A stretch of 64,000 nucleotides of DNA from Arthrobacter agilis (GCF_002157505.1 NZ_NFSC01000031.1:558001-622000), one strand, 5' to 3'; counted from the stretch's first letter, positions 36,104 to 45,002 are shown. The notes: a model not told the origin generated them from the letters alone. Numbers and translations are program-made.

Positions 36104-37372
36104 CTAGTAGGAGAGTTTCTCCGGTTCGATCCTGCGCACCCATTCGAGAATCCCGCCGTCCACGGACCGCACGTCCGGGTGGCCCTGCTCGCGGAGGAAC
36201 CGGACGACGTCGGCGGAGCGGACCCCCGACTTGCAGTGGACGAGGATCGTTCTAGTGCTGTCGACTGCCACGTCACCGTCGAGGATGGAGTTCTTCGGGA
36301 CCAGCACCGCGCCGTCGATGCTCACGATCGCGTACTCCTCGGGATTGCGGACATCCAGCAGGTCGAAGTCGGCCTCCCCGATCGATCGTGCCGCGAGGAG
36401 TCCGGCGAGCTCGTCCACGGACACGGTCGGAACCGGCTCCTCGGCCGTGCCCGCGTCCGCCGGGCCGGCGGCGGGCAGGCCGCAGAACTGCTCGTAGTCG
36501 ATGAGCTCGGTGATCCGGGGGGCCGTCGGATCCGGCCGCACCCGCAGCTCCCGCCAGCTCATGTCCAGCGCGTTGAACACCAGCACCCTGCCGAGCAGCG
36601 TGGTCCCCACTCCGGTGATCAGCTTGATGGCTTCGTTGACCATGACGGACCCGATCTGCGCGCACAGGACGCCGAGCACCCCGCCCTCCGCACAGGACGG
36701 CACGGATCCGGGCGGCGGTGCTTCCGGGTAGAGGTCGCGGTAGGTCGGGCCGCGGTCCTGCCAGAAGACGCTCACCTGCCCGTCGAAGCGGAGGATGGAA
36801 CCCCACACGTAGGGCTTGCCGAGGATAGCGGCGGCGTCGTTCACGAGGTAGCGCGTGGCGAAATTGTCCGTGCCGTCGACGATCAGGTCGTACCCGCCGA
36901 ACAGCGCCAGCGCGTTCGACCGGTCGAGCCGTTCCTGGTGCAGGATCACCTCGACCAGCGGATTGAGTTCCAGGATGCTGTCCCGTGCGGACTCCGCCTT
37001 CGACCGCCCGAGGTCCGGCATGCCGTGGATCACCTGGCGCTGCAGGTTCGAGAGCTCGACGTCGTCGTCGTCCACGATGCCGAGCGTGCCCACTCCCGCT
37101 GCCGCGAGGTAGAGCAGCGCCGGCGAACCGAGTCCGCCTGCCCCGATCACGAGCACGCGTGCATTCCGGAGGCGCAGCTGCGCGTCGACGCCGAAGCCGG
37201 GGATGATGAGGTGCCGCGAGTAGCGCAGCGTCTCGTCCTGGGTCAGGGTCCCACTCGCGTCCACGAGCGGCGGCAATCCGCCCGGTGCCGACAGCGATGA
37301 CGGCGGAGCGCCGGGGCTCTCCGGATCGGGGGCACCTGCTGGGGCCTGCGGCGACGACGGGAAAGCGGTCAT
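36104..37372 (-). CDS. moeB: MoeB/ThiF-type adenylyltransferase fused to rhodanese
   Basis: The 422-residue product has an E1-like domain (about 40-290). Its nucleotide motif is RVLVIGAGGLGSPALLYLAA, followed by RQVIHGMPDLGRSKAESA and DGTDNFATRYLVND. VPSCAEGGVLGVLCAQIG includes the catalytic-loop region. The C-terminal rhodanese domain (about 320-415) has VHCKSGVRSADVV with the persulfide Cys. It would adenylate and sulfurate a ubiquitin-like sulfur carrier (MoaD, ThiS or CysO type); which one is not clear from context. The CxxC zinc pairs of E. coli MoeB are not all present. The ATG at 37372 lies 5 nt after a TACCCT hexamer. Confidence 0.9.
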   Translation of the reverse strand: MTAFPSSPQAPAGAPDPESPGAPPSSLSAPGGLPPLVDASGTLTQDETLRYSRHLIIPGFGVDAQLRLRNARVLVIGAGGLGSPALLYLAAAGVGTLGIVDDDDVELSNLQRQVIHGMPDLGRSKAESARDSILELNPLVEVILHQERLDRSNALALFGGYDLIVDGTDNFATRYLVNDAAAILGKPYVWGSILRFDGQVSVFWQDRGPTYRDLYPEAPPPGSVPSCAEGGVLGVLCAQIGSVMVNEAIKLITGVGTTLLGRVLVFNALDMSWRELRVRPDPTAPRITELIDYEQFCGLPAAGPADAGTAEEPVPTVSVDELAGLLAARSIGEADFDLLDVRNPEEYAIVSIDGAVLVPKNSILDGDVAVDSTRTILVHCKSGVRSADVVRFLREQGHPDVRSVDGGILEWVRRIEPEKLSY

Positions 37373-37377
37373 GCCCA

Positions 37378-37383
37378 AGGGTA
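37378..37383 (-). promoter_or_regulatory. Possible leaderless -10 element of moeB
   Basis: The complement reads TACCCT, 5 nt, then ATG at 37372. The spacing is one nucleotide shorter than the usual pattern in this window. Confidence 0.35.
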
Positions 37384-37526
37384 TTCCGCAGGACGGCGGG
37401 CGGGCCAGCGCAGGAGCTCTCCGCAGGGTCCTCCCAGCGTGCGGAACGCGGAGGACCGATGCCCCGTGGGAGGCGGTGGGTAAACTGGACGGACGTCCCT
37501 GACCTTTGAACCGAGGATCGCCCTAC

Positions 37527-38147
37527 GTGAGTGTTGAACCGACCGCCGCAGGAAAAGCCCCACGGCTGCCGCGAGACGAACGCCGGCGCCAGCTCCTGGC
37601 GGCAGCGCAGGAGGTCTTCGTGGGCAACGGCTACCACGGTGCGGCCATGGACGACATCGCCGTGGCGGCCAAGGTCAGCAAGCCCGTGCTCTACCAGCAC
37701 TTCCCCGGCAAGCGCGACCTCTACCTCGCGCTGCTCGACAGTCATCTCGCGGAGCTGACGCAACTGCTCGTCGACGCGCTCCGCTCGACGGACGACAACA
37801 AGCTGCGCGTGCATGCGACCATGCGGGCCTACTTCCAGTTCATCGCCCAGGACAGCAAGGCGCACCGGCTCGTCTTCGAATCGGACATCAGCAACGAACC
37901 CGATGTCAGCCGCCGGCTCGAGGATTTCAATGCGCACTTCGCCAACGCGATCGCAGGGGTGATCGCCGGCGACACCCAGCTGTCGATGGTGGAGGCGACG
38001 CTGCTGGGACGCGGCCTCGCGGGCATGGCGCAGATCAGTGCGCGCTACTGGCTGGAGACCGATGGCAGCCTCGACATCGATGCCGCGGCGGAGCTGATCT
38101 ACCGTTTAGCTTGGCGCGGAATCAGCCGCTTTCCCAAGGAGATCTAG
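37527..38147 (+). CDS. TetR family transcriptional regulator
   Basis: The 206-residue product has an N-terminal helix-turn-helix, RRRQLLAAAQEVFVGNGYHG then MDDIAVAAKVSKPVLYQHFP, which is the classical TetR recognition helix. A helical ligand/dimer domain follows (about 75-200). GTG 37527 is preceded by GAGGA with a 9-nt spacing, and TAAACT at about 37487 may be its -10. DUF3107 follows in the same direction after about 50 bp. From synteny with the Rv3208-Rv3208A pair it is a conserved core regulator; its ligand is unknown. Confidence 0.9.
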   Translation: MSVEPTAAGKAPRLPRDERRRQLLAAAQEVFVGNGYHGAAMDDIAVAAKVSKPVLYQHFPGKRDLYLALLDSHLAELTQLLVDALRSTDDNKLRVHATMRAYFQFIAQDSKAHRLVFESDISNEPDVSRRLEDFNAHFANAIAGVIAGDTQLSMVEATLLGRGLAGMAQISARYWLETDGSLDIDAAAELIYRLAWRGISRFPKEI

Positions 38148-38196
38148 GGTAGGTTTCGGTACGAATCACAGGTTCACTACACAGGAGGCATGCGCC

Positions 38197-38421
38197 GTGG
38201 AAGTCAAGATCGGTATCCAGAACGTCAACCGGGAGATCATCCTCGAGTCCTCCGAGAGCGCGGATGCGATTGCCGAGCTCGTGTCCCAGGCGATGAGCAG
38301 CGGTTCCGAGCTGCGCCTCAAGGACTCCAAGGGCCGCCAGGTCATCGTCCCGACGTCCGTCCTCGGCTACGTCGAGATCGGTGCCGAAGAGACCCGGCGC
38401 GTCGGCTTCGGCGCGCTCTAG
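38197..38421 (+). CDS. DUF3107 small protein
   Basis: The 74-residue product starts MEVKIGIQNVNREIILES and matches the actinobacterial DUF3107 family (Rv3208A/TB9.4-like). It has no Cys, membrane segment or signal. GTG 38197 follows a perfect AGGAGG with an 8-nt spacing, suggesting strong translation. The gene lies between the TetR regulator and a terminator. The function is unknown. Confidence 0.92.
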   Translation: MEVKIGIQNVNREIILESSESADAIAELVSQAMSSGSELRLKDSKGRQVIVPTSVLGYVEIGAEETRRVGFGAL

Positions 38422-38435
38422 TCCCAGCAGTCCCG

Positions 38436-38480
38436 AAAAAACCCGCGGTCGACGGCGCATGCCGCGACCGCGGGTTTTTT
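38436..38480. terminator. Bidirectional terminator between DUF3107 and the ferritin-like gene
   Basis: AAAAAACCCGCGGTCG pairs perfectly with CGACCGCGGGTTTTTT around a 13-nt loop. The A and T tracts allow termination of both convergent genes. Confidence 0.9.
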
Positions 38481-38505
38481 TGTGCCTGCCTATATCGTGC
38501 CTGCC

Positions 38506-39360
38506 CTACGCGGTGAGTCCCAGAGCGCTCATGCGGCGCGAGTGGTTACGGGTCAGCTGGGAGAAGAGGGCTGTCGTGTGCTGCGTGGTGTGCGCCTCGT
38601 TGTCGAACAGCAGGCCCGCGAGGTACTCGCGTTCGATGCCGACCCGCTGCGCCTGCGTGAGCGCCTCGCCCACGAGCCTGCGCCCCCAGAGCGCCAGCCG
38701 CGAGGCGAGCCGCGGGTCGTCGGACAGGGCTTCCTTCAGGCGCCGCTGCAGGTGCGTGGCTCCCTCACCCGAGTTGATCGTGCTGATGAGCTCGCGGGTG
38801 CGCGGGTCCAGGCTGTCCGCCAGGGCCCGGTAGAAATCGCCGGAGAAGGCGTCGAGGACGTAGGCCTTCATGAGCGACTCGTACCAGTCCCCCGGGCGGG
38901 TGCGCTCATGGAAGGCGTCGACGGAGGCCTGGAACGGGGCCATGGCATCCTCCACGGGGACGCCGAGCTGCGCGAGGAAGCGGCCCACCAGTTCGAAGTG
39001 CTCGAATTCCTGCACGGCGAGGCGCGCCAGGTTCGCCCGGTCCGCGAGGCTGGGTGAGAACCGCGCATCCGACGAGAGACGCTCGAAGCCCGACAGTTCG
39101 CCATAGGCGATGACGCCGAGGAGGTCGGCGACGAAGCGCGCGTAGCGGGGATCCGTGAGGGCGTCCTCGGCGACACCGGCCGATCCGGCAGCAGCGGATC
39201 CGGCAGGAGCCGATCCGGCAGCAGTCGGCTCAGCCGCACCTGATGCAGCAGCACCCGGCTCGGCGTCCGCCGGCGCAGGCGCTCCCGGCGAGCCGAAGGA
39301 CGCTGTGCGGTGCGGCTCGGTGGCGGAGAGGGCCGTACTGTCGGAGGAGCCGTTGTTCAT
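38506..39360 (-). CDS. Ferritin-like (MiaE-like) diiron-fold protein
   Basis: The product has 284 residues. Residues 1-70 are Ala/Gly/Pro/Ser repeats (AAGSAPAGSAAAGSAG). The rest is a four-helix bundle with carboxylate and His residues placed as in ferritin-like proteins: YGELSGFERL, LAVQEFEHFELVG (ExxH) and FDNEAHTTQHT. Actinobacterial relatives are annotated as ferritin-like or tRNA-(ms2io6A)-hydroxylase-like. A hydroxylase activity is possible but not shown. ATG 39360 lies 6 nt after TACTCT, which supports this start over much longer readings. It is divergent from the RNB gene. Confidence 0.83.
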   Translation of the reverse strand: MNNGSSDSTALSATEPHRTASFGSPGAPAPADAEPGAAASGAAEPTAAGSAPAGSAAAGSAGVAEDALTDPRYARFVADLLGVIAYGELSGFERLSSDARFSPSLADRANLARLAVQEFEHFELVGRFLAQLGVPVEDAMAPFQASVDAFHERTRPGDWYESLMKAYVLDAFSGDFYRALADSLDPRTRELISTINSGEGATHLQRRLKEALSDDPRLASRLALWGRRLVGEALTQAQRVGIEREYLAGLLFDNEAHTTQHTTALFSQLTRNHSRRMSALGLTA

Positions 39361-39366
39361 TCTGCA

Positions 39367-39394
39367 AGAGTACGCAATCGAGGGCGCGGGGCAA
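39367..39394 (-). promoter_or_regulatory. Promoter of the ferritin-like gene (leaderless)
   Basis: The complement reads TTGCCC (39389-39394), 16 bp, TACTCT (39367-39372), 6 nt, then ATG at 39360. Confidence 0.6.
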
Positions 39395-39603
39395 CCTGCA
39401 GCACGGCGTCCGGGTCCGGCGCGGGACGCCGTCCCGGCCCATCCTCGCGGTCCTGCCGCGGGACTCCCATCCCCTAGGCGAAGGGTCCGGACACGCGCCG
39501 GCCGCGGGTCCTGAAGCCCGCCGGCTCCCACCGCACATCCGCTTCCTGACGGCACGCCCGGACTGCCGCACGACGGAGCGTGCCCGATGTCCGGAACGTG
39601 CAT

Positions 39604-39609
39604 TACCGT
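39604..39609 (+). promoter_or_regulatory. Leaderless -10 element of the RNB gene
   Basis: TACCGT is followed by 6 nt and GTG at 39616. This decides for GTG 39616 over the upstream ATG at 39580. Confidence 0.55.
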
Positions 39610-39615
39610 AGGCCT

Positions 39616-41145
39616 GTGCCAGCACAGCATATGGACCTTCGGGACCGCGAGTCCCACCAGCGCCTCGCCGCGTCGCTCCGGGCGCTGCGCGAGGAGCTCG
39701 ACATCCGCGAGGACTTCCCGGAGGCCGTCCTGCAGGAGGCCGCGGACGCGGTAGCGGCCCAGCAACTCCCGTCCACCGACCTGCGGGACGTTCCGTTCCT
39801 CACGATCGATCCGCCGGGGTCCACGGACCTGGACCAGGCCGTGCACCTCGCGCGCGGCAGTGCGTCCACAGGTGGCAGCGCCTCCGGCGGCGAGAGCGAT
39901 GCGGGCTACGAGGTCTGGTACGCCATCGCCGACGTCCCGCTGTTCGTCCGTCCGGGCGGTGCCATCGACGGCGAGGCCCGGCTCCGGGGCCAGACCATGT
40001 ACGCGCCGGACGGCCGGATCTCGCTCCACCCGGAGGTCATCTCGGAGGACGCGGCGAGCCTGCTTCCCGGCAAGGACCGCCCGGCGTTCGTCTGGCATTT
40101 CCACCTGGACGCCGAGGCTGTCGTCCACTCCGCCTCCGTGCGCCGGGCCCTGGTACGCAGCCGGCGCCAGCTCACCTATGCGGAGGTCCAGGCGGACATC
40201 GATGCGGGTACCGCCGACGAGCAGCTCACCCTGCTCCGCGAGATCGGGATCCGGCGCATCCAGCAGGAACTCGACCGCGGCGGAGCGAGCCTCAACCTGC
40301 CGCGGCAGGAGATCACGCACGACGGCGAGACGTACGGCATCCTCACCGAGCCCGCCCTGCCGTGCGAGGACTGGAACGCGCAGATCTCGCTGATGACGGG
40401 GATGGCCGCGGCGCGCATGATGATCGACGGCGGCATCGGCATCCTGCGCACCATGCCCGAGCCCGACGAGGGGGCGCTTGGCAAATTCCGCCGCCAGTCC
40501 GAAGCGCTCGAGCACCCGTGGCCGGCGGGCATGCCCTACGGCGCCTTTCTGCGCACGCTCGACGTCACCGATCCGCGTCAGCTCGCCCTGATGCACGCCG
40601 CGGCCTCGCTCTTCCGGGGTGCCGGCTACACCGCGTTCGACGGCGAGGTGCCGGACGCCGTCGTGCAGTCGGCCATCGCCGCCCCCTACGCGCACACCAC
40701 CGCTCCCCTCCGCCGCCTCGTGGACCGCTTCGTGCTCGTGACCTGCGCGTCGCTGTGCGCCGGCGAGGAGGTGCCCGGCTGGGTCCGGGCCGCGCTTCCG
40801 GACCTCAACGCGCTGATGGCGTCCTCGAACCAGATCGCGTCCCGGCTGGATTCCGGGGCCATGGACGCGGTGCAGGCCGCGCTGCTGAGCAACCGGATCG
40901 GCGAGGCGTTCTCCGCCGTCGTCCTGCAGGGGTCGCCGCCCGCCGTCGAGGACGCGCCCGGCAAGCAGGCACCGCGCCTGTCGGGGACGGTGCAGGTCAC
41001 GGAACCGCCCCTCGAGGCGAAGTGCTACGGCGAACTCGTGGCGGGTGAGCGCGTCACGGTGGTGCTGCTGGAAGCCGATATCGCACGCCGGCGCCTCCGC
41101 TTCGAGGTCAAACCGACGGACGCGGCCCACCGGGGCCCGGAATGA
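39616..41145 (+). CDS. RNB-domain (RNase II/R-type) exoribonuclease
   Basis: The 509-residue product has the RNB catalytic signature FLTIDPPGSTDLDQAVHL, with the clustered metal-binding Asp residues, at about residue 58. YAIADVPLFVRPGGAIDGEA and the downstream APYAHTTAPLRRLVDRFVL motif with its Arg pair follow. The N-terminal cold-shock domains and the C-terminal S1 domain of RNase II/R are missing or reduced, as is usual for this short actinobacterial form. It should degrade RNA 3'-5'. A Gly/Ser insertion (GSASTGGSASGGESDAG) sits near residue 80. Confidence 0.9.
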   Translation: MPAQHMDLRDRESHQRLAASLRALREELDIREDFPEAVLQEAADAVAAQQLPSTDLRDVPFLTIDPPGSTDLDQAVHLARGSASTGGSASGGESDAGYEVWYAIADVPLFVRPGGAIDGEARLRGQTMYAPDGRISLHPEVISEDAASLLPGKDRPAFVWHFHLDAEAVVHSASVRRALVRSRRQLTYAEVQADIDAGTADEQLTLLREIGIRRIQQELDRGGASLNLPRQEITHDGETYGILTEPALPCEDWNAQISLMTGMAAARMMIDGGIGILRTMPEPDEGALGKFRRQSEALEHPWPAGMPYGAFLRTLDVTDPRQLALMHAAASLFRGAGYTAFDGEVPDAVVQSAIAAPYAHTTAPLRRLVDRFVLVTCASLCAGEEVPGWVRAALPDLNALMASSNQIASRLDSGAMDAVQAALLSNRIGEAFSAVVLQGSPPAVEDAPGKQAPRLSGTVQVTEPPLEAKCYGELVAGERVTVVLLEADIARRRLRFEVKPTDAAHRGPE

Positions 41146-41401
41146 CGCCGGACACGGGCGGGCAGGGTAGTCTTTAACCCGTAGTAATGGATGCCCGGTC
41201 GTTATCATTCGTCGATAACCCGCAGTACCTACTCGATCCCGAGTTTTCCCGCAGGCGCAGGTCTCCCTCCGCAGCCCGCACGCAGTTGCAAGCCCGCGAT
41301 CGGCTTCCACTGGACGCCCTGCGCCCGCCGATACGCTCCGCACGGGACATTCTCCCGGCGTCGAGCCTCAGCGGCCGCAGAGCCTGAATGAACGGTAGAA
41401 C
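41146..41401 (+). other. Long leader region of the DEAD-box gene
   Basis: This 256-bp region has no convincing gene; a 66-codon frame (41187-41387) lacks a ribosome site. A 12-nt motif, TAACCCGYAGTA, occurs at 41175-41186 and 41216-41227. TAGTCT (41168-41173) is a possible -10, which would give an mRNA leader of about 220 nt, unusual here because most genes are leaderless. Confidence 0.45.
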
Positions 41402-43159
41402 GTGCACAACACAAACACAGACAACACCCCGGCCACGGACACGCACCACCTCGTCGCTGACAACTCGTCTGACGTCATCGACGTCGAGGAGACCCTGGTC
41501 ACCACCGAGGAGCCGCACGCGGCCGTCGCCGAGACCTTCGCGGACTTCAATGTCCGCCCGGACATCGTCGAGTCCCTCGCCGACGCCGGCATCACCCACC
41601 CCTTCCCCATCCAGGCGATGACCCTGTCGATCGCCCTCGGCGGCCACGACATCATCGGCCAGGCGAAGACGGGAACGGGCAAGACCCTCGGCTTCGGCAT
41701 CCCCGCCATCCAGCGCGTCGTCGGTCCCGATGACGAAGGCTACGACAGGCTCCCGGTTCCCGGCGCACCGCAGGCCCTCGTCGTCGTCCCGACGCGCGAG
41801 CTCGCCGTCCAGGTCGCCAGCGACCTCACCACAGCGGCGAAGAAGCGCAACGCGCGCATCGTCACCATCTACGGCGGTCGCGCCTACGAGCCACAGATCG
41901 AGGCCATCAAGAAGGGCGTCGAGATCGTGGTCGGCACGCCCGGCCGCCTGATCGACCTGTACCGGCAGAAGCTGCTGGTCCTCAAGAACGTGAAGATCGT
42001 CGTGCTGGACGAGGCCGACGAGATGCTGGACCTCGGCTTCCTGCCCGACGTCGAGACCCTGATCGCCGCGACGCCGCCGGTACGCCAGACCCTCCTGTTC
42101 TCTGCGACCATGCCCGGCCCCGTCATCGCGATGGCGCGCCGCTACATGACGCAGCCCACCCACATCCGCGCCGCGGATCCGGAGGACGAGGGCATCACCA
42201 AGAAGGACATCCGCCAGGTCATCTACCGGGCGCACAACCTCGACAAGGCCGAGGTCGTGGCCCGCATCCTGCAGTCCCGGGGCCGCGGACGCGCCATCAT
42301 CTTCTGCAAGACGAAGCGCACCGCCGCGAAGCTCTCCGAGGAACTCATCGACCGCGGCTTCGCGGCCGGAGCCATCCACGGAGACCTCGGACAGGGCGCG
42401 CGCGAGCAGGCACTGCGTGCCTTCCGCGGCGACAAGATCGACGTCCTCGTGGCGACGGAGGTCGCGGCACGCGGCATCGACGTCGAGGACATCACGCACG
42501 TCATCAACTACCAGTGCCCCGAGGACGAGAAGGCCTACCTGCACCGCGTGGGCCGCACGGGACGCGCGGGCAAGAAGGGCACCGCGGTCACGTTCGTCGA
42601 CTGGGACGACGTGCCCCGCTGGGGCCTGATCAACAAGGCGCTCGGGCTCGACACCCCCGAGCCGGTGGAGACCTACTCCTCCTCGCCGCACCTGTACACG
42701 GACCTCGACATCCCCGAGGGCACCAAGGGGCGCCTCCCCCGCAAGGACCGCAAGCTCGCCGGCATCAACGCAGAGGTCCTCGAGGACCTCGGCGAGACCG
42801 GCAAGCGCGGCGGCGGGCACTCCGACGGAACTCGGAACGACGGCGGCCGGAGCGAGGGCAGCCGGAACGACGGCGGCCGCGGACGTTCCGGTGAACGCGG
42901 CGGACAGCGACGCGACGGTGCTGCCGGCGAGGGCTCTCGTGGTTCGCGAGGCCGTGGTCGCAGCGACAGCCGCAGCAGCGAGGCCGAGGCGCCTGCAGCT
43001 TCGGTAGCGCCTTCGGCCGATGGAGTCGAGAGCGGCGGACGCCGTCACCGCTCCGGGAGCGACGGCGAAGCTCCGGCGGGCGACCGCCAGCGCCGCAGCC
43101 GCACCCGCCGACGCAATGGCGAGGTCGTCGCGAAGCCTGCCGGCGGCGCAGAGGACTAG
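41402..43159 (+). CDS. DEAD-box ATP-dependent RNA helicase
   Basis: The 585-residue product has all core motifs: Q motif with FADFNVRPDIVESL, AKTGTGKTLGFGIP (I), PTRELAVQ (Ia), VGTPGRLIDL (Ib), VLDEADEMLDLGF (II), FSATMP (III), VATEVAARGIDVEDITHVIN and HRVGRTGRAG (V/VI). The C-terminal 140 residues are basic and Arg/Gly-rich (GGRSEGSRNDGGRGRSGERG), an RNA-binding tail like that of RhlE/CsdA proteins. The 30 N-terminal residues are acidic. GTG 41402 has only a weak ribosome site, after a long leader. It probably acts in ribosome assembly or mRNA turnover, and lies 6 nt before the methyltransferase gene. Confidence 0.95.
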   Translation: MHNTNTDNTPATDTHHLVADNSSDVIDVEETLVTTEEPHAAVAETFADFNVRPDIVESLADAGITHPFPIQAMTLSIALGGHDIIGQAKTGTGKTLGFGIPAIQRVVGPDDEGYDRLPVPGAPQALVVVPTRELAVQVASDLTTAAKKRNARIVTIYGGRAYEPQIEAIKKGVEIVVGTPGRLIDLYRQKLLVLKNVKIVVLDEADEMLDLGFLPDVETLIAATPPVRQTLLFSATMPGPVIAMARRYMTQPTHIRAADPEDEGITKKDIRQVIYRAHNLDKAEVVARILQSRGRGRAIIFCKTKRTAAKLSEELIDRGFAAGAIHGDLGQGAREQALRAFRGDKIDVLVATEVAARGIDVEDITHVINYQCPEDEKAYLHRVGRTGRAGKKGTAVTFVDWDDVPRWGLINKALGLDTPEPVETYSSSPHLYTDLDIPEGTKGRLPRKDRKLAGINAEVLEDLGETGKRGGGHSDGTRNDGGRSEGSRNDGGRGRSGERGGQRRDGAAGEGSRGSRGRGRSDSRSSEAEAPAASVAPSADGVESGGRRHRSGSDGEAPAGDRQRRSRTRRRNGEVVAKPAGGAED

Positions 43160-43165
43160 CCCTCG

Positions 43166-44062
43166 GTGACCGAGCTCCCTGCGCCGTCCGCACTCCCCGG
43201 CTGGAGTGCGGACGGCGCCAACCTCGTGGTGCACGCGGACAACGCGGAATACCTCACCACCCTGCCCGATGCGTCCTTCACGATGATCTACGTGGATCCG
43301 CCCTTCAACACCGGCCGCGTGCAGCGGCGCCAGCAGACCACGATGGTCCGGGCGGCCGGAGGTACGGGTGATCGTGTGGGCTTCAAGGGCCTCTCCTACT
43401 CGACCGTCAAGGGCATGCTGGCGAGCTACGACGACGCGTTCGAGGACTACTGGGACTTCCTCGCGCCACGGCTCGCTGAGGCGTGGCGGCTCCTAGCGGA
43501 CGACGGGACGCTCTACCTGCACCTCGACTACCGCGAGGTGCACTACGCCAAGGTCATGCTGGACGCCCTGTTCGGGCGCGACTGCTTCCTCAACGAGATC
43601 ATCTGGGCCTACGACTACGGTGCACGAGCCAAGCGCAAGTGGCCCGCCAAGCACGACAACATCCTCGTGTACGTGAAGAACCCGTCGGGCTACTACTTCA
43701 ACAGCGACGAGGTGGACCGGGAACCCTACATGGCCCCCGGCCTCGTGACCGCCGAGAAGGCTGCGCTCGGCAAGCTGCCGACCGACGTCTGGTGGCACAC
43801 CATCGTGTCTCCGACCGGCCGCGAGAAGACGGGGTATCCGACGCAGAAGCCGGAGGGCCTGCTGCGGCGGGCCGTCGCGGCGAGCAGCCGGGAGGGCGAC
43901 TGGGTGCTGGACTTCTTCGCCGGGTCGGGGACGCTCGGGGCGGTCGCGGGCAAGCTCGGTCGGCGTTTCGTCTGCGTGGACCGCAACCCCCAGGCCATCG
44001 ACGTCATGCGCGCCCGCCTGGCCCCCTGGATCCAGATCCAGCCGGGCAGTACGGCTAGCTGA
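43166..44062 (+). CDS. Orphan DNA (N6-adenine or N4-cytosine) methyltransferase, beta type
   Basis: In the 298-residue product the catalytic motif MIYVDPPFNTG (motif IV) comes near residue 45 and the SAM motif DFFAGSGTLGAVAGKLGRRF (motif I) near 252. This order defines beta-class amino-methyltransferases. TGYPTQKPEGLLRR (motif X region) precedes motif I. No restriction endonuclease, Vsr or specificity gene is nearby, so it is a solitary enzyme. GTG 43166 is 6 nt after the DEAD-box stop, so they are probably co-transcribed. Its stop overlaps the convergent PHP gene by 8 bp. The target sequence cannot be read from the protein. Confidence 0.92.
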   Translation: MTELPAPSALPGWSADGANLVVHADNAEYLTTLPDASFTMIYVDPPFNTGRVQRRQQTTMVRAAGGTGDRVGFKGLSYSTVKGMLASYDDAFEDYWDFLAPRLAEAWRLLADDGTLYLHLDYREVHYAKVMLDALFGRDCFLNEIIWAYDYGARAKRKWPAKHDNILVYVKNPSGYYFNSDEVDREPYMAPGLVTAEKAALGKLPTDVWWHTIVSPTGREKTGYPTQKPEGLLRRAVAASSREGDWVLDFFAGSGTLGAVAGKLGRRFVCVDRNPQAIDVMRARLAPWIQIQPGSTAS

Positions 44063-44897
44063 TCGGGGTTCCCGTCGCCAGCGACACGATGGCCTCGAGG
44101 ACCTGCCCGCTCGTGACGTTCTCCCCGAGCAGGTTCGGCTTCCCGCTGCCGTGGTAGTCGCTGGAGCCCGTGACGAGGAGCCCGTTGTCGCGTGCGATCC
44201 TCCGCAGCTCCACCCTGGCGTCCTCCGGGTTGTCCCGGTGATCGATCTCCAGGCCCAGCAGCCCGGCGTCGATCATCTCGTCGATGACCGCGCCGCCCAC
44301 CACGGCCCCGCGGTTGAACGCGGAGGGGTGGGCGAAGACGGGGACGCCGCCCGCGTCCCGGATGAGGGCCACCGCCTCCGCCGGGTGCGGCGCGTAGTGG
44401 CTGACCCAGTACGGTGATCGCGCCGTCAGGACGCGCTCGAACGCTTCCGAACGGGTGGCCACGACTCCCAGTGCGATCAGCGCATCCGCGATGTGCGGGC
44501 GCCCCACGGTCGCACCCTCGGTCACATGCTCCTCGACCAGGTCCCAGGTGATGGGGAAGTCCTCGGACATGAGTTCGACCATGCGGCGGGCCCGCGTGAG
44601 CCGCGCGGTGCGGGATTTCCCGATCTCCTCCCGCAGGCCGGCGTGCTCCGGATCATGCAGGTAGGACAGCACGTGCACGCTGATACCGGTGTCGGTGCGG
44701 CAGGAGACCTCCATGCCGGGGACGAAGGTGATGCTGTGCGCCGTGGCCGCCGCGGCGGCGCGCTCCCAGCCGGCCGTGGAGTCGTGGTCGGTGAGTGCGA
44801 CGGCGTCGAGGCCTGCGGCCGCCGCGGACGCGATCAGGACGTCGGGGTCCTCGGTACCGTCCGAGACGTTGGAGTGCGTGTGCAGATCGATTCTCAC
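44055..44897 (-). CDS. PHP-domain phosphoesterase (RNase AM/TrpH-like)
   Basis: The 280-residue product starts VRIDLHTHSNVSDGTEDPD, the first PHP metal motif (HxH). ALTDHDSTAGWERAAAAA, PGMEVSC, VFAHPSAFN and SSDYHGSGKPNLLGEN supply the remaining His/Asp/Glu ligands. Relatives (YciV/TrpH) hydrolyse 3',5'-bisphosphonucleotides or trim short RNA 5'-3'. GTG 44897 was chosen because TAGATT lies 7 nt upstream; the TTG 9 bp further on would lie inside that promoter. It is convergent with the methyltransferase gene. Confidence 0.9.
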   Translation of the reverse strand: MRIDLHTHSNVSDGTEDPDVLIASAAAAGLDAVALTDHDSTAGWERAAAAATAHSITFVPGMEVSCRTDTGISVHVLSYLHDPEHAGLREEIGKSRTARLTRARRMVELMSEDFPITWDLVEEHVTEGATVGRPHIADALIALGVVATRSEAFERVLTARSPYWVSHYAPHPAEAVALIRDAGGVPVFAHPSAFNRGAVVGGAVIDEMIDAGLLGLEIDHRDNPEDARVELRRIARDNGLLVTGSSDYHGSGKPNLLGENVTSGQVLEAIVSLATGTPIS

Positions 44898-44904
44898 CGG
44901 ACCC

Positions 44905-44910
44905 AATCTA
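44905..44910 (-). promoter_or_regulatory. Leaderless -10 element of the PHP gene
   Basis: The complement reads TAGATT, 7 nt, then GTG at 44897. Confidence 0.5.
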
Positions 44911-45002
44911 CGCGCCGTCGCCGGCTCCCTCCGGCATCGGCGCCCCGCCCTGCGGGTGGCGCGGACTTTCCTGCTGCGCGGCGACGGTGAGACGATGGCG
45001 GG

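Noticed and set aside
41187..41387. 66-codon frame in the leader of the DEAD-box gene
   Set aside because: There is no Shine-Dalgarno or leaderless hexamer, Arg/Ser/Pro-rich composition and no recognisable motif; the region is better seen as a leader.
41174..43234. 686-codon frame on the minus strand opposite the DEAD-box gene
   Set aside because: It is antisense to a gene with every helicase motif; the translation is Arg/Val/Leu/Asp-rich without recognisable motifs.
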